DNA of 64,000 nt, taken from positions 124,001 to 188,000 of the forward strand of contig MVAQ01000002.1 in NCBI GenBank assembly GCA_014825775.1, read 5' to 3'. A program made the translations under genes and the position numbers. The notes beneath the pieces are model-generated. The model was given only the letters and a program-made list of their open reading frames with translations. It had not been told where the DNA came from and did not search any database. Numbering within the stretch: the first letter of the stretch is position 1; each line of letters begins with the position of its first letter. The stretch comes from Krasilnikovozyma curviuscula (lineage: Eukaryota > Basidiomycota > Tremellomycetes > Cystofilobasidiales > Mrakiaceae). Shown here piece by piece: positions 39,006 to 51,000 of this stretch.

Positions 39006-41784
39006 TCAGACAACAACCTCCTCAGTCTCCTCGAGAACCTCTTCAATCCATTCCTCAACCTCCTTCTGCTCCGTCTTCTCAGTCGAGGCAACCTCCTTGA
39101 CACCATGCTTCCTTCTCTCATCTTTGAGCCAAGCTCTGGCAGAAGCCTGCCACGCGTTCCATTCCTCGACCAATCTCTTTCTGAGTTGCAGCACCTCAGC
39201 AGAGCCTTGAGACTCGGCAATGGCGTCTTCTTCGTCAAACACGCGAGAGTACTCTCGGAGTCCCTTGCGGACCTTCTTTTGGTCTTCGAGAGGCAGGAGT
39301 GTCGCTGGTCTTGGTCGCCAGAGGAACTGCTTGAAGCCGTCAATGTTGTCCCTCTTGAGTTCTTGACCCTTGAAGTCCCACATAGTGTATCCAGCATCAG
39401 TCTTTTACAAAACAAAAGCCATTCAGTCAGTAATCTCGACAATGAAAGGGATGTGCGAGGTAAAAAGGGAACTTACACCAGGTCTCCAAGAAGTAGCGTG
39501 CGAGGTCAGGTAACGACCTGAAGGATCCCAAGCGATATCCGTCATACCATAGTGCTCACCAGCACCAAGCATTTGAACGTAGTCACCGGCTCCATCCACA
39601 GTCCTCTTTGTCGAGTCCTCAGGTGCACCAAAGTCGAGGTCCCAGAACTCAATGTCACACTTCTGAGACGACTCGAAGGTGGCCAAGGCGATATGACGAC
39701 CTTTGGGAGACCAGAAGAGTCTGTTGGCAGTCTTGTTTTCGAGAGTTTCTGTTAAAAGATAAACAACAGCTTTAGATCACAGAGTGCAAGTGCAGGTAAG
39801 ACAAGGTGGGAACACACTGAGCACTTTGAAGTCACCCTTTTTGACGTCTAGCTGGTAGAAGACAACGTTGTACTTTATGGTGATACCGGGGCCAGGATTT
39901 CCGATGTTTGGATCCGACGTCGAGACGATGGCGAATCTGCTACCATTAGGTTCCCAAGCGAAAGCAGTGACGGTGTCTACACGGAACAAAAGTCGTAAAC
40001 GAGTCAGGGACGTGATGCATGATAACTGAACGAATATTTGGCTGGAAATTTCATACCTTTCAGCTCGATTACCTCAACTGGAACGTCCTTCTCCCTCATT
40101 CGGAACAGCTCCAAGTTACAGAACATGGACTTCTTTGTCTTTGTGTGTCGGTCAACCTTCACACAGAGGAAGTCACCTCGGTTTTGCCAATACAGACGAC
40201 ACTGAACATGTAAAAAAGAGGGTGAGATACGACGGTTACAAGTCTAATTTAACAGCGAGAGGAAGGACTCACGTCAGAGACGTTCACCAAGTTCTTGGCT
40301 CTACCTTCGACTCTTCCAGGGAATGTCATCAATCGGACCTTGGCCGTCCTCTGCGTCTCCTTCTCCTCCGGTGTCCAAAAGACGAACCCATTCTCTCCTT
40401 GACCAGGTCCACCTGACGTCTTGAATCCAGAGGGAGACCATTCGAAATCCATCACACCAGGGACTTTGATCGACTTCTTGTCGACTAGCTCCATTGTCGG
40501 GAGCGAGTACACTGAGATACTCTGTCCGGGGGAAAGCCTGGCGCAGTACTTGTCGTCTGGAGAGAACTTGAGCGCCGGCCAGCGAGGCGCGACGGGTCGA
40601 CCGCTCGAGTGACCCGCATTGTGGAATGTGTTGGTCTCCCTGTCGAGGGTGGAAAAGTCGCCCTCGAACGTACGCAGCAGTCGACCAGTCTTGACGTCCC
40701 ACACCGCAATATGGCGCCCTTCGTCCTCTTTGTCGAAGTTCTTGGGGCCCAAGGGGGCATTGTCAGGTACCGAAATTGGGTGGTCAGAGGTGGAGGCAGT
40801 GACGATGTAGTTCTCCTTGGGTGAGAAGTCGACGAGGGCAGCGTTGCGGTGCGAGTATCGATCGAGGAGCTGGAAGGAGGAGCCTCCCCAGAGAGCAACA
40901 CCGGGTCCATGTAGTGAGGTGAGGTATGTTCCGGCTGAAGACCAGGTCAGGTAGTAGTCACCCCAGCGCTGGTCTGAGTGGGGGATCTCTTCACCAACAC
41001 CCAGGCGCGAATTCCAGTAAACGTTCGCCTGCGTTCCTCGCAGCAGGACGTACTGATCACGTCCCTTTGGATCAGCCAACCAAGACTTCAAGTGGGCCTT
41101 GGCAGCAAAGGGCGGCATGGATGGTGCGGTGAAGTTGGTTGGGAAGGAGGACGAGCGTTCAACGTCGGTGAAGCGGTTGAGCAAGAGGGTGTTTTTACCA
41201 AACTGCAGAGTTGGTGTGGTTGACAATGCGTGAGAAGCTAGTGCTGGAGACGGGAACACGAGGAAGCCAAAGCTGTATAAGGGCGTAGAAGCACAACAAT
41301 GGTTTAGAACAGCGCGAAGTAGAGCGAGAAGAAGGGAAAAAAAGTTTTTGTAGACTTACCCTTTCGACTTAGCAGCCTCATCGTCCCAAGCCAAGTTGAT
41401 CATGCTCTTCTCGATCGTCACACCTTGCTTCCTGAAGACAGACTCCAATCTTTCGAGCATCTTTTCGCGCTTCAACTCGTCGACGACTGCGAAGGAAAGG
41501 TATTGATGTGAGACTCCATTCAAATCTTTCACTGCAAGTCAAAGGTTCGAGAAGACTCACTTGGCAAGTTATCAATGATAAGAACATCATCGAATCCTTC
41601 GTCGAAAGTCGTTTGATATCTATTTTTTTTGTCACGAGAGCATGCGAAGCAAGCAGCAAAAAAAAAAGTTAGGCATGGTGAAAAGCGCAAAGGAGTGAAA
41701 TGAGAGACCCTACTTTTCTTCGATGTGAGAGTAGTCAATGTCATCTACATCATCTTCAGGTGAATATCCATTAGAGAGAGCCAT
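39006..41784 (-). CDS. PRT1: Translation initiation factor eIF3 subunit b (Prt1)
   Basis: About eight exons, from 41714-41784, 41561-41619, 41360-41486 and 40273-41272 down to a last exon ending at 39006. The protein has a short acidic N terminus ([19 protein letters not shown]), an RRM at about residues 38-120 (VLIIDNLP and GFGFLVF) and a nine-bladed beta-propeller of the eIF2A/eIF3b type. Landmarks are [76 protein letters not shown] and [13 protein letters not shown]. It ends in a helical, charged C terminus with [11 protein letters not shown] and LKRDNIDGF. eIF3b is a core scaffold of the eIF3 complex on the 40S ribosome. The gene is divergent from the RRM gene at 42266. Confidence 0.95.
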
Positions 41785-42265
41785 CTTGTCTGACTGTTAT
41801 TGGGTCGAGGGCAAATTAGCTGCCTGCAACGAGCTCACCAGTCTTTCAAGGGCGAAAGTGGCGGCAGACTGCTCTTTTGCACAGAAATTCATTTGCTGTC
41901 GTAGAGCACAGAACCAAGTTCTCATTGAGTGGTGAACTACTCAGGTTTGGTGGGGCCGTCCTTCCAAAATGAAGTAGGCGATGAGAACTAGGCCGCCTGT
42001 CATACTTGCGCCGCCTTTTAGTCGAAGAGCCTACATCTCCTTCACTGCTATAGTCTATAGCAAGGCGGCCAAAAGATTTCAGGAATCCTATCTCCTGAGC
42101 CAGCGGCAAGCTCATCGTCGTAGCTGAAAGCCCATATTTCGAAGCCACCACCACCCAGGCAACTGAGGAAAACTCACAGCGCCAGCCCTTCTCCCTACGC
42201 TGGACAGCCATCACCTCTCGCAACTCATCCCCGCCCCAAACACTCCAAGATACGACAGCAGCGTG
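41785..42265. promoter_or_regulatory. Bidirectional promoter region, eIF3b and U1A/U2B''
   Basis: About 480 bp between divergent start codons. No TATA box is evident, in keeping with housekeeping genes. Confidence 0.5.
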
Positions 42266-43624
42266 ATGTCTGATGTGAAGTCTGAGGATGACTCACTCCC
42301 CATCGTCCCCAAGGCGGAGGAGGAAGCAGAGTCTTCCCTCGCTACACCAGTAACTGGCGATGCACCTATGGAACCCCCCGTCGACGAGGAGGCAGTACCT
42401 GCGCCTGAACCTGAAAAAACCGAACTTGAAAAACTCCTCGAAGTAGCTACGGAAACCCTCTATATCAAAGTGGGTGTTGTTTTCCCTTCTCTCCGTTTCC
42501 TTTCGCTATCGAGGAAAAACCGTCGCTGAACCACCCTTCTTCTCGACGGCAACAGAACCTGAACGAGAAACTACCCCTCAGCACTCTGAAGCAGTCGTTA
42601 ACATACCTATTCAAGCTGTACGGCCCAGTACTGAGCGTGACAGCCCACCGGTCAGTCAGGATGCGAGGACAGGCGTTTGTTGCGTTTGAGACCAAGGAGG
42701 AGGCTGCTAAAGCAATGAAGGATATCAAGGGGTTCCCGCTGTATGGAAAACCAATGGTAAGTGTTTCATTCTTCTATGTTTTGTTGCCGTATGGGTCAGG
42801 TTGAGGAGGGCTTTGGGCCCGAAAGAAAGGGAATTGGGATCCCTTCCTTCTTACTCTCCTCTGGCCTGTCAGTACGATCAGTCCACAGACAGATGGGACT
42901 TATCACTATTGTACCTTAATTTCAGGTCATTGCATTCTCTAAGACGAAAGCCGATGCCGTCGTCAGAAAGCTTGACAACGAAACCGCTTTCGAAAACCAC
43001 AAAAAAGCTCGGCTCGAGCATAAAAGTACGTTGGTCCTTATGCCCCCTCCTTTGCACTGTACTCTCTCTTTTATCCGACTTTTGACACGCACCTTTTGTT
43101 TTTAAAACCTGTCTTTTTTGTAGAAATCTCACGAATCACAAACCCTCTCCGACAGAAACAGCGCGGGAAACTACAGACCGCTGCCCTCCCGGCCGGTGCA
43201 GCAGGTACAGCAGCGACAACAACAGCAAAACGCGCTCAGGTACAGATGCCAGACGAGTACCTTCCGCCGAACCCGACGCTGTTCATCCAAAACATCTCGG
43301 AGGATGTCAGCAAGGAGATGCTGGACGAGCTGTTCTCGAGGTATGTTCTTACTTTATTTTGTCTTGCTGCCTTCCTTTCTCCTATTTGGTTCATATTCTC
43401 ACTTGATCTCTCTGGACATATTCTGTTTTCACCTCTGCGTGTTTTCCCCTCACAGATACCCAAACCTCATTACGGTCAGAATGATCCCTTCGAAACGAGA
43501 CATTGCGTTCGTCGACTTCGCCGACGAAGCTTCATCCACGGCCGCAAAAGATGGCTTGCACAATTACAAGTTCAGCGACGACTTGGGCGGTATGAGGATG
43601 AAGGTAACGTTTGCGAGACGGTAA
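42266..43624 (+). CDS. U1A/U2B''-like spliceosomal protein with two RRMs
   Basis: Five exons: 42266-42469, 42556-42756, 42926-43025, 43124-43340 and 43456-43624. The N-terminal 60 residues are acidic. RRM1 begins LYIKNLNEKLPLSTLKQSL, the U1A/U2B'' signature, with RNP1 MRGQAFVAFE and the typical VIAFSKTKADAVV. RRM2 begins PNPTLFIQNISEDVSKEML with RNP1 RDIAFVDFAD and ends MKVTFARR. A basic Ala-rich linker joins them. Such proteins bind stem-loops of U1 or U2 snRNA in the spliceosome. Which snRNA this one serves cannot be told; many fungi have a single dual-purpose protein. Confidence 0.92.
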
Positions 43625-44024
43625 GGAGTGGCTGGGAGGAGATGGAGAGGGGAGAGCACTGCGTTGTGTGTTTTGTCAGGACTCAGCTTGTGTATGTATT
43701 GTTACAAAAAGGGTATGAAAGAGGAAGGCAGGAGTTGTGCAAGTGAGATCGCGTGCGTTGCAGCTTGGAGGTCAAGCTCTGTTTGCGTAGAATTTCGTAG
43801 AATTATCCTTGCGAACTGTATCTCACCGATCTTGTAATGGAATTCAGTTTTGTGATCCAACGGTTGATGTATATACCGTCATAAAAAATGGAGAATACAC
43901 TCGTTGGAGGTCAGTCGTTTCTCACCTCCACCGCACATCACTCGATTTTATTCTTTCGGGCGGTACCACAAGAAAAGAGTAATTCACCACTCACCCTCTC
44001 GTGAATATCTGAACTCTCATCAAA
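43625..44024. promoter_or_regulatory. Intergenic region upstream of aldo-keto reductase 2
   Basis: It lies between two plus-strand genes and no coding region is supported. It contains the 3' UTR of the RRM gene and the promoter of the reductase. Confidence 0.4.
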
Positions 44025-45667
44025 ATGACTGCTATCCCTCTTCCTCACTTCACCTTCAACAATGGCAAGACGATGCCCTCCGTCGGACTCGGTTAGTCCC
44101 TTTTCACCTGTTACCCACACCTGCGTCATGCTTACCTTCTTTTTAATTCGTTTCCTTTTCCCATTCGATGTAACCGGCTAACAAGGATGTTGGATGGGAG
44201 GATAGTGAGTCTATTCTTCTTTTAGTGGTAGTTTTGTCGAGGAGAAGGGAGTTTGCGTGGTTTCGTCTGTTCTCGTTATACCACCTTGATATCTTTTGAT
44301 GTCATGCTCAGCCGTGCAGGCTGGCTCCTCACCTTCGCTGACCCCCCTTTACTCACTGAGAACTTTTCTAACCCTTATATCCTGCTTGTTTCCACAGTGA
44401 AGAGTCCAAGCAGGCTGAACCAATGGTCAAGACTGCCTTGGGCGTCGGCTACCGCAAGATCGACACTGCTTCAGGTTACGGCAACGAAGAGCTCGTTGGA
44501 AAAGTTTGTATTCCATTCTCTGCTTTCTACTCTATCATATCAAAACCTTTTTCTCTTGGGGCTGACTGGATTCTTCTTCTGCTACGCTATCTTCACCAGG
44601 CCATCAGCGCATCAGGCGTGCCCAGATCAGAGATCTTCCTAACCACCAAGCTTCCCCTAAGCTCCCACGATGACGTCGATGCTGCCGTAGAGGATGCACT
44701 CGACAAGTTCGCCTTTAAAGGCGATGATCGCTACATCGACTTGATGCTCGTCAGTCCCAATCAATCCACCTCCTCCTCGTCCTTCGCAATTCATCTCGGC
44801 TGACAAAACTCTGACCCATCAGATGCACTGGCCAATGTCTGTTACGAAAGACATGAAGCAGCTTGCCCACCCTACATTCGTCGAGACCTGGAAGAACATG
44901 GAGGCGATGTTCCTCGCTGGCAACGGAAAAGTCCGTTCCATCGGTATCTCCAATTTCTCTATCAAAAATCTGGAGATTCTTCTCCCAGAATGCAAGGTCT
45001 TGCCGGTATTAAATCAATGTGAGCTTCACCCTTGCTTGCCACAGAAGGAGCTGCTTGAGTATCATAAGCAGAAGGGTATCTTAATGGGTGAGTTCTCGAG
45101 CTCGTTTCTCGTTAGAGATATTCCTGCTAACTAACATCGTTATATTTGCCAGAGGCATACTGTCCACTCGGTGAGCTTCGTTCTTTTCTTCCTTCCTTCC
45201 TCCAGTGCGCATTACATCTAACCGTCCCTGTCGCCCATCTCCAAGGTCAATACAACTCTCCCTTCTTTAAAGACCCAACCTTCCTCTCCATCGCAGAGAA
45301 GAACAACATCACTCCCGCCCAGGTCGTTCTGTCGTGGAATGTCCAACGTGGCGTCTCTGTAGTCCCTAAAAGTGCCAACGAAGGCCGCTTGCTGAACAAC
45401 CTGACCGTAAGCTCCGCATCCCTTTGCTCTCGATAATCTTTGCAGCTGACGCTTTGGGGGTGGAGATAGATTGTTAAGCTCTCAGACGACGACTTTACCG
45501 CCGTCGACACCTTCCACCAACAGCCCGGCATGCACAAGTCACTCGATTCCATGACGGCCCATACCTACTCATGGATGACCGAAGAGGGGAAAGGAGAGGT
45601 GTTTGGTATGACGTTTGCTCAGCTGGGCTGGGACCATTTGGATGAGAACGGTGTTGTCAAGGCTTGA
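44025..45667 (+). CDS. Aldo-keto reductase, copy 2
   Basis: Exon starts and ends that I could fix include 44025-44091, 44186-44204, a third beginning at 44398, and a last exon of about 45471-45667. All joins keep phase. The tetrad is present: Asp and Tyr in RKIDTASGYGNEE, Lys in FLTTKLPL and His in LMLMHWPM. VRSIGISNFSIKNLEIL, EAYCPLG, VVLSWNVQRGVSVVPKS and the terminal LSDDDFTAVD region fit the family. The enzyme likely reduces a carbonyl with NADPH. Compared with copy 1, intron positions and loops differ, so this is an old duplicate. The exon at 44186-44204 is 19 nt. A decayed copy of the final exon follows downstream. Confidence 0.9.
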
Positions 45668-45789
45668 ATGAAGTAGTTAGTTGTTGGAAGCGATGCTCAA
45701 TCAGACGAAGGAGTTGCCGATTTAGATTTGCGTATAAGGTTAAAGGAAAAATAAGATGAGTTTTTATTGATAATGAGGATAGAAAGAAC

Positions 45790-46097
45790 CAAATTGTCAA
45801 GAGCTTTCTCAACGTCTCATGGTCGACATCATCGGAAAAAGCATCTGCAATCCTTCCTTTTCAAGAACCTCAGAAGTGGAAGACATGTGGTTTTTTGAAA
45901 TGTAGATAATAAAGCTCTCAGAAGAAGACTTCCTCATCGTCTACACGTTCGCCATTCAACTCGGCATGCGCCGGTCGCTAGTCCTCAAAATGGCTCACAC
46001 ATATATATACCTGGAAGAAAAATAAAGGGAAAAACTAAACCTTTGGAATAGTTTTTGCTTGGTAGGTGGGAGCATTTTGGACGAGAATTACATCGGG
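45790..46097 (+). pseudogene. Relic duplicate of the last exon(s) of aldo-keto reductase 2
   Basis: From about 45906 the DNA matches the reductase last exon (from about 45471) at many positions in the same order. Both share AAGCTCTCAGA near the start, CGGCATGC in the middle, a CATGGCTCACAC/CATGACGGCCCATAC-type stretch, and GGGAGCATTTTGGACGAGAA against GGGACCATTTGGATGAGAA near the end. The relic has in-frame stops and indels and cannot make the protein. A weaker match to the preceding exon (AAAAGCATC... AAGAACCTC) extends it back to about 45800. No other exon is present, so it is a partial tandem duplication that has decayed. Confidence 0.8.
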
Positions 46098-46524
46098 GAG
46101 AACTTCGCAGGCTAGTGAGAGGAAGGGCCGGTTTTGGTGTCTTTCATAAGTGGAGTGAAGTTGACATAGACATTGTACACTATCTCTCCTGTGGTCGAGA
46201 GTAGACGTATTGGCAGGAAAAAACAAGGCGTGAAACCTGGAGTAAATGTAAACACACTCACCGCGTCATCGAAACGCATCACCTGCAACGCCACCGCCGG
46301 AAACACACATAAAAGGCAAGTGTGTTTAACTCCAGTCAGTTGCTCTTCAACGTCCATCCCTCAACCAACTACAAACTTGTAAGTAGCAGCTTTTCAAAGA
46401 CCGAAGCAGTTGGTAATTACATTACACCGTTTTGATCTTTCCCTTCATTGCTCCGCCCTGCAGAAACAGCTCCAGACCCCACCTATATTCCCAAACTCAC
46501 AGAAACTAATCCAAGAATTCGACG
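46098..46524. promoter_or_regulatory. Intergenic region upstream of the small amphipathic gene
   Basis: No gene is visible. It is the probable promoter and leader of the gene at 46525. Confidence 0.35.
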
Positions 46525-47025
46525 ATGGGAATCTTCGAAGGCATCCAGAACCTCTTTGTAGGCGTCCTCAACATCTTTGAAGGCATCCTCGAGACCATCT
46601 ACAAGGTCCTCGCATCCGTGCTGAAGGCTACTTGGCACGTCATTGCCGGTACTTTGAAGACGACCTTCAAGTAAGTTTTGACTCTCATGTAGGAAGTTTG
46701 ATCAGAGGAGGTGGATTTTTATTGGTGTTGACCTGTTTGTGAGACTAATCCGCTTGTGTTTATTGCTCTGTTTAGCGTATCGGAGAGTACTCTGAAACAC
46801 ATCCTCACCCTCCTAGAAAGCTCCTTAGAGTTTGTATGGAGTAAGTTAACTTCTTCATACCACCCTCTTCCTCATTCGGCTTTTGCTGACTTTTCGTCTT
46901 TGGCGCATCAAGAAAATAAGCTTCTGATCGGTATCGCTGGAGTCGGTCTTTGGATCTACAATGATCGTAACGCCAGAGCGAAGATCAACTCTAAGATTGA
47001 GGATGTGAAGCAGAAGACGAAGTAA
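46525..47025 (+). CDS. Small unknown protein, amphipathic helices plus one membrane segment
   Basis: Three exons: 46525-46670, 46776-46840 and 46913-47025, 107 residues, all in phase with GTAAG donors. The first 70 residues are an almost unbroken series of amphipathic helices with recurring IFEGI (residues 3 and 18) and V/I-L-x-x-h patterns. A short hydrophobic segment (LLIGIAGVGLWIY, about residues 77-89) is followed by a basic tail (NARAKINSKIEDVKQKTK). There are no cysteines. It may coat or insert into a membrane, for example in mitochondria or lipid droplets; this is inference. I do not recognise the family. Confidence 0.65.
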
Positions 47026-48092
47026 ACAAACGAGCCACTGCGATGAAGAGAACATGACGGTGTACGATTGACCAAATATCCTCGAAATACATGTAGTATT
47101 TCTCTACGCATAGTATCCATATAGCCCCAGTTCTTATGCATGTAGTTCTTTTACTGTATCTCTCCTGTTATCTGCAAGGTCAATGTGGCTCGCTAATCTT
47201 GGGCTGTGAGATGTTACGATCTAGAGGCAAGCTTTTCTCGAAAACAACCTGTTTTTTCGATGTGATTCCTCCAGTTGAATGTACAAGTGCCTCGTCGATT
47301 CTATGGACCGCAATCCGATCTCTTTGACGCAACCTTCTGCTAGATGTCAGGACTTCACTTCACAGCATGGAGCAGGAGAACACGGCGAGCATCGCACGCA
47401 AATATCTCTGACATTTAATTTTACTCGTAGGCTTACTTTCTGAAGCTGCCTTCCACCAGCATTGCGGTTTACCAAAAGAAAAGGAACAACAGAAGCAGCC
47501 TTGTGAAGCGACCGGCGCCGCGCAGACAGGCAGGCTAAAAATAAAGAAATGCAGCGCGATTGAGAATCCCCTTTGGCGGCTTTTCTATTCCCAACGCAGG
47601 AAGTGTAATCCTCGCTCTCCTCGTTCTCAAAGAAGCGGGAGTATTGGAAGGAGGAAGACGACCAGCGAAACAGCGCGAGTTGTCAGTTGCGCTGCGTCGC
47701 CACTGCCTTTCCCAGCTTGATTTCTGACTACATAGCCTGCTAAGATACCTCAGGAATCTATTCAGTTGATAGCTCTTACTACAAGAAAAATATTGGGGAT
47801 ACTGCGCTAGTTTATCGACCCAAAATTCGAGGAGACCATAAAGTAGCTGAGCAAAGCGTGACGTTCTGGGGAAAGACTGTATAAATGCTAGTTTAGGGCT
47901 CTAACCCCAACTGCTTCTCCCCTGCCCACATCTCATCCACTTCAATCTCATTCAAGGTAAGTGAGGAGTTCCCATCTCGGCTGTTTGTCTACATCTTCGT
48001 TTCTTACATAATTTCGATTTTCTTTTCATTGCGAGCAGAAGCGAGGTCAACAGCGAGCTTCGCTGATTCGACTCTTAAGGCACTAAATTGCA
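47026..48092. promoter_or_regulatory. Long upstream region of the Zn2Cys6 factor gene
   Basis: A promoter-like region of about 1 kb. It has a TATA element (TATAAAT, 47880-47886) and a probable 5' UTR intron at 47957-48039 bounded by GTAAGT and GAGCAG. No coding region is supported. Confidence 0.5.
47957..48039 (+). other. Probable 5' UTR intron of the Zn2Cys6 factor gene
   Basis: A perfect GTAAGT donor and a CAG acceptor bound 83 nt, starting 71 bp after the TATA element and ending 53 bp before the ATG. Confidence 0.5.
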
Positions 48093-51000
48093 ATGGCATC
48101 GTCATTTGTACCAGCAGGATTCGATCTGGAATCCTTCCTGGCACTGCCTCAGGACGTTCAACAAATTTTGAATCAAAACCAGGCAAATCCAAACATACAG
48201 GCCGCCCCTATCTTCGACCAGCAGTTGCCAGCCATGTCCAGCAGGAACGAACAGTCTCAACATCCACATTGGTACCATCCATATGCTCAGAGTAGCAGCA
48301 CCGATGAAGTACACGAAGAGGCCAGGCAAATGTCGTCCTCGAGCCACCACTCGTCCACTAAGTCGGAATCTCACAGCCCCACCGCATCTGCACCAGCGGA
48401 CAAACCTCCTCCCAAGAAGAAAAGGAGACAGAACATTGCTTGCGACTCGTGTAGAACGAGGTCAGTTCGATTTCTTTGGGTTTTGCCCGATTACTTCTCC
48501 AGTTTCATGCACAGCTTGGTCATAGACAGGCTCAGACTGCTCCTGTTTTCTCCTGTTTCCTCCTCTCATTGTCCTTTCCCTCTTCTTCTTCTGACGCTCT
48601 GGGTATTACAGGCGAGTCAAATGCGACTTGGAGAGCAAGGATATTGGTCAGCCTTGCACGAAATGTGTGAAACAAGGTGTGTTCCACCCTACACCTGTTG
48701 TCTGCGTCGGAGCTATCGATCTGACTTGCTCTATCAACCGTTAGGTATCAACTGTACAAAGAAACCTCCTGCTCCTAGAGCACCTGTGAAAAGAGGAGTG
48801 AGTCAGATGTTTCTTGCCTTCGTGCGGTCATCTCGGCGCAGCGTTGAAGCTATTTTAGCGTAAGCGACGATTCCGATGTTTATTTTCTTTTCTCTTTGTT
48901 TCATGTAGGGAACCAACATTGAGCTGTCCAAGAAACTCTTTGGAGAAGCTACATCGTCAGAAGAACCCCCGGCAGCATTTCAGCAGCAACGGAAGTCTTC
49001 GCCAGGCATCGAGCCTGCCCCCCCGGAACCACAGATTGTGCAGTTTAATGCAACAAATGATGTCTCTCTGATGGACCAGACAAACATGTCTTACTTCCCC
49101 ACTATGGACTCAACAACGTTGCCCGGCAACTGGGACGTTGCGACATCCTTCGAAGCGTCGCTCTTCGTCAACACTAACCTACCTAGGTTCACTGCTGCAC
49201 CAGCGGGGTTCACACCTCCCTCGTCCAGCTCCAGTGGTAACTCCTCTACGTCAGCAACTCAGTCACCAGATTTCTTCACTCTAGGACCTGGTGCTGGTGC
49301 CTCCCAATCGTTCTTCATGCCATCAGCAACTTCCGCAGTGGAAGCCGTCCCTAACATTCAGCAACTCTTTGGTACCAAGCCACTCCCAGTACAGCAGTCG
49401 ATGACTCACTGGTTTGGAGCACCACCCACACCCACCAACGCGAACACCTACAGCAGTACTCACAATAACGCTTCTTCTTCCTCCAACATTAACGGCGTAA
49501 TGATCGCGACGCATCCTGCGAGTCAAGGCCTTGTTACCGTCACTTTGAAACAAGAACTAGAGAGAAACATGATCAACAAATTCTTTCAAAATCTTCACCA
49601 CAGTCTCCCAGCAATCGACCCTCAGATCTTCAAAGCCAAATTTGACGCTGCAGGACAGTCAATCGAGTCCATGGGCAACACGGGCGAGGTCCTCGCCAAG
49701 ATCATGCAGTCTTTCGGAGCGAGGTACAGCGACCACCCGTACATCCTTGGAGGCTCACCTCTGACGAACCCGGAGGCGGGCGCGCAGAGGGAGGCGGCCT
49801 GTCAGACGCTGCTCGACACGAGTTTGGAACTAGTCCATTCGAGGAGGATCATGACGGAAGTCAGCCTTGAGAGCTGTCAATGCTTGTTGTTGCTTATTCC
49901 GCTGCTAGCTTGGAGAGCTAGTTTGGCGATGGGAGATACGGATGCGTATCCCACGAAGAAGACTGTGAGTGAAGATTCAATCTGGAATCCTTTCTTACTT
50001 TACAGACGGGTGACTGAATGGTCGCGTGGTCATTGCAGAAGGACCAAATGATGATTCGAATGTTTGAGGGTGCTCTTTCGTCTCAAATGGATTTACTCGA
50101 AGTCTTTGATGATGTTCCAGTTTCATCAATCGAGCAGTCGGAGGTGATGAACACGTTGATGAACGTTAAGTCTCAACGCGTAGCTTGGTCCGCTTGGATT
50201 TCTGACGCTTTTGCTGGTATGGCGAGAGGAAGAAAGGTAAGCTAGTACTTCGCCTTGTTGATTGATTCCCGCTTACTGAGGAAATTTCCATTTATACGTC
50301 TCTCCATTCACTGCCTTCTCAAGCCAACCTAGTGAGACCTTGATCGCGACTCCTTCTCCGCTGGCTTCTCTGACATACTCTTTTTCGTAGTGCCGAAGAT
50401 GCGATCTACAAAAATTTCCCCTTCCTGCCCAAGATGGGTTCAACTTTCCCAGCAATGGACAACCTCTCCGCTCTGCAGGCGCACGTCTACACCCTCGGCT
50501 CATGGGTCTATCTCGGCTCCGTCAGTCACCGTACGTCACGCACCATCGTCCAACCTCTCAATTCTAGAAAGTTTCAAATCGAGGACATCGCTGAGAGGTA
50601 TAAAGAGGCATGGACTGCGATGGATGAAAGTTATGATTTTTTCGACAGAGCTACGTTGAGAGGTGAGCACACCTTCTGAACTATACGCTGGATGCTTAAC
50701 TCAATCGCTTCTCGTTGTTTGGTTTCAGCTGCACCTTCACTTCCTAATATTCCGCACTTTTCACCTATTGTGTGGACTTTGTCAGTCAAGATGGCTTACG
50801 CGATGACGATGTAAGCCCATCTCCGCCCTGCTATCGTTTACTTATTATTTAACGAGCGCCCCCATGTTGTATCTTCACAGTGCTTCTATGTAAGAACACA
50901 ATAGAGTTTCTGGTCGATTTCTCCCTTATCTGATCTCTTTTCATATTTTTAGCCACTTCCCTCTGCACGAGGTCTTTGTTAACGAGATGAAAGATCTGAA

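Noticed and set aside
50530..50566. 37-nt intron-like segment (GTACGT..TCTAG) in the Zn2Cys6 factor
   Set aside because: Splicing it shifts the frame; the unspliced frame continues into clearly coding sequence (FQIEDIAERYKEAW).
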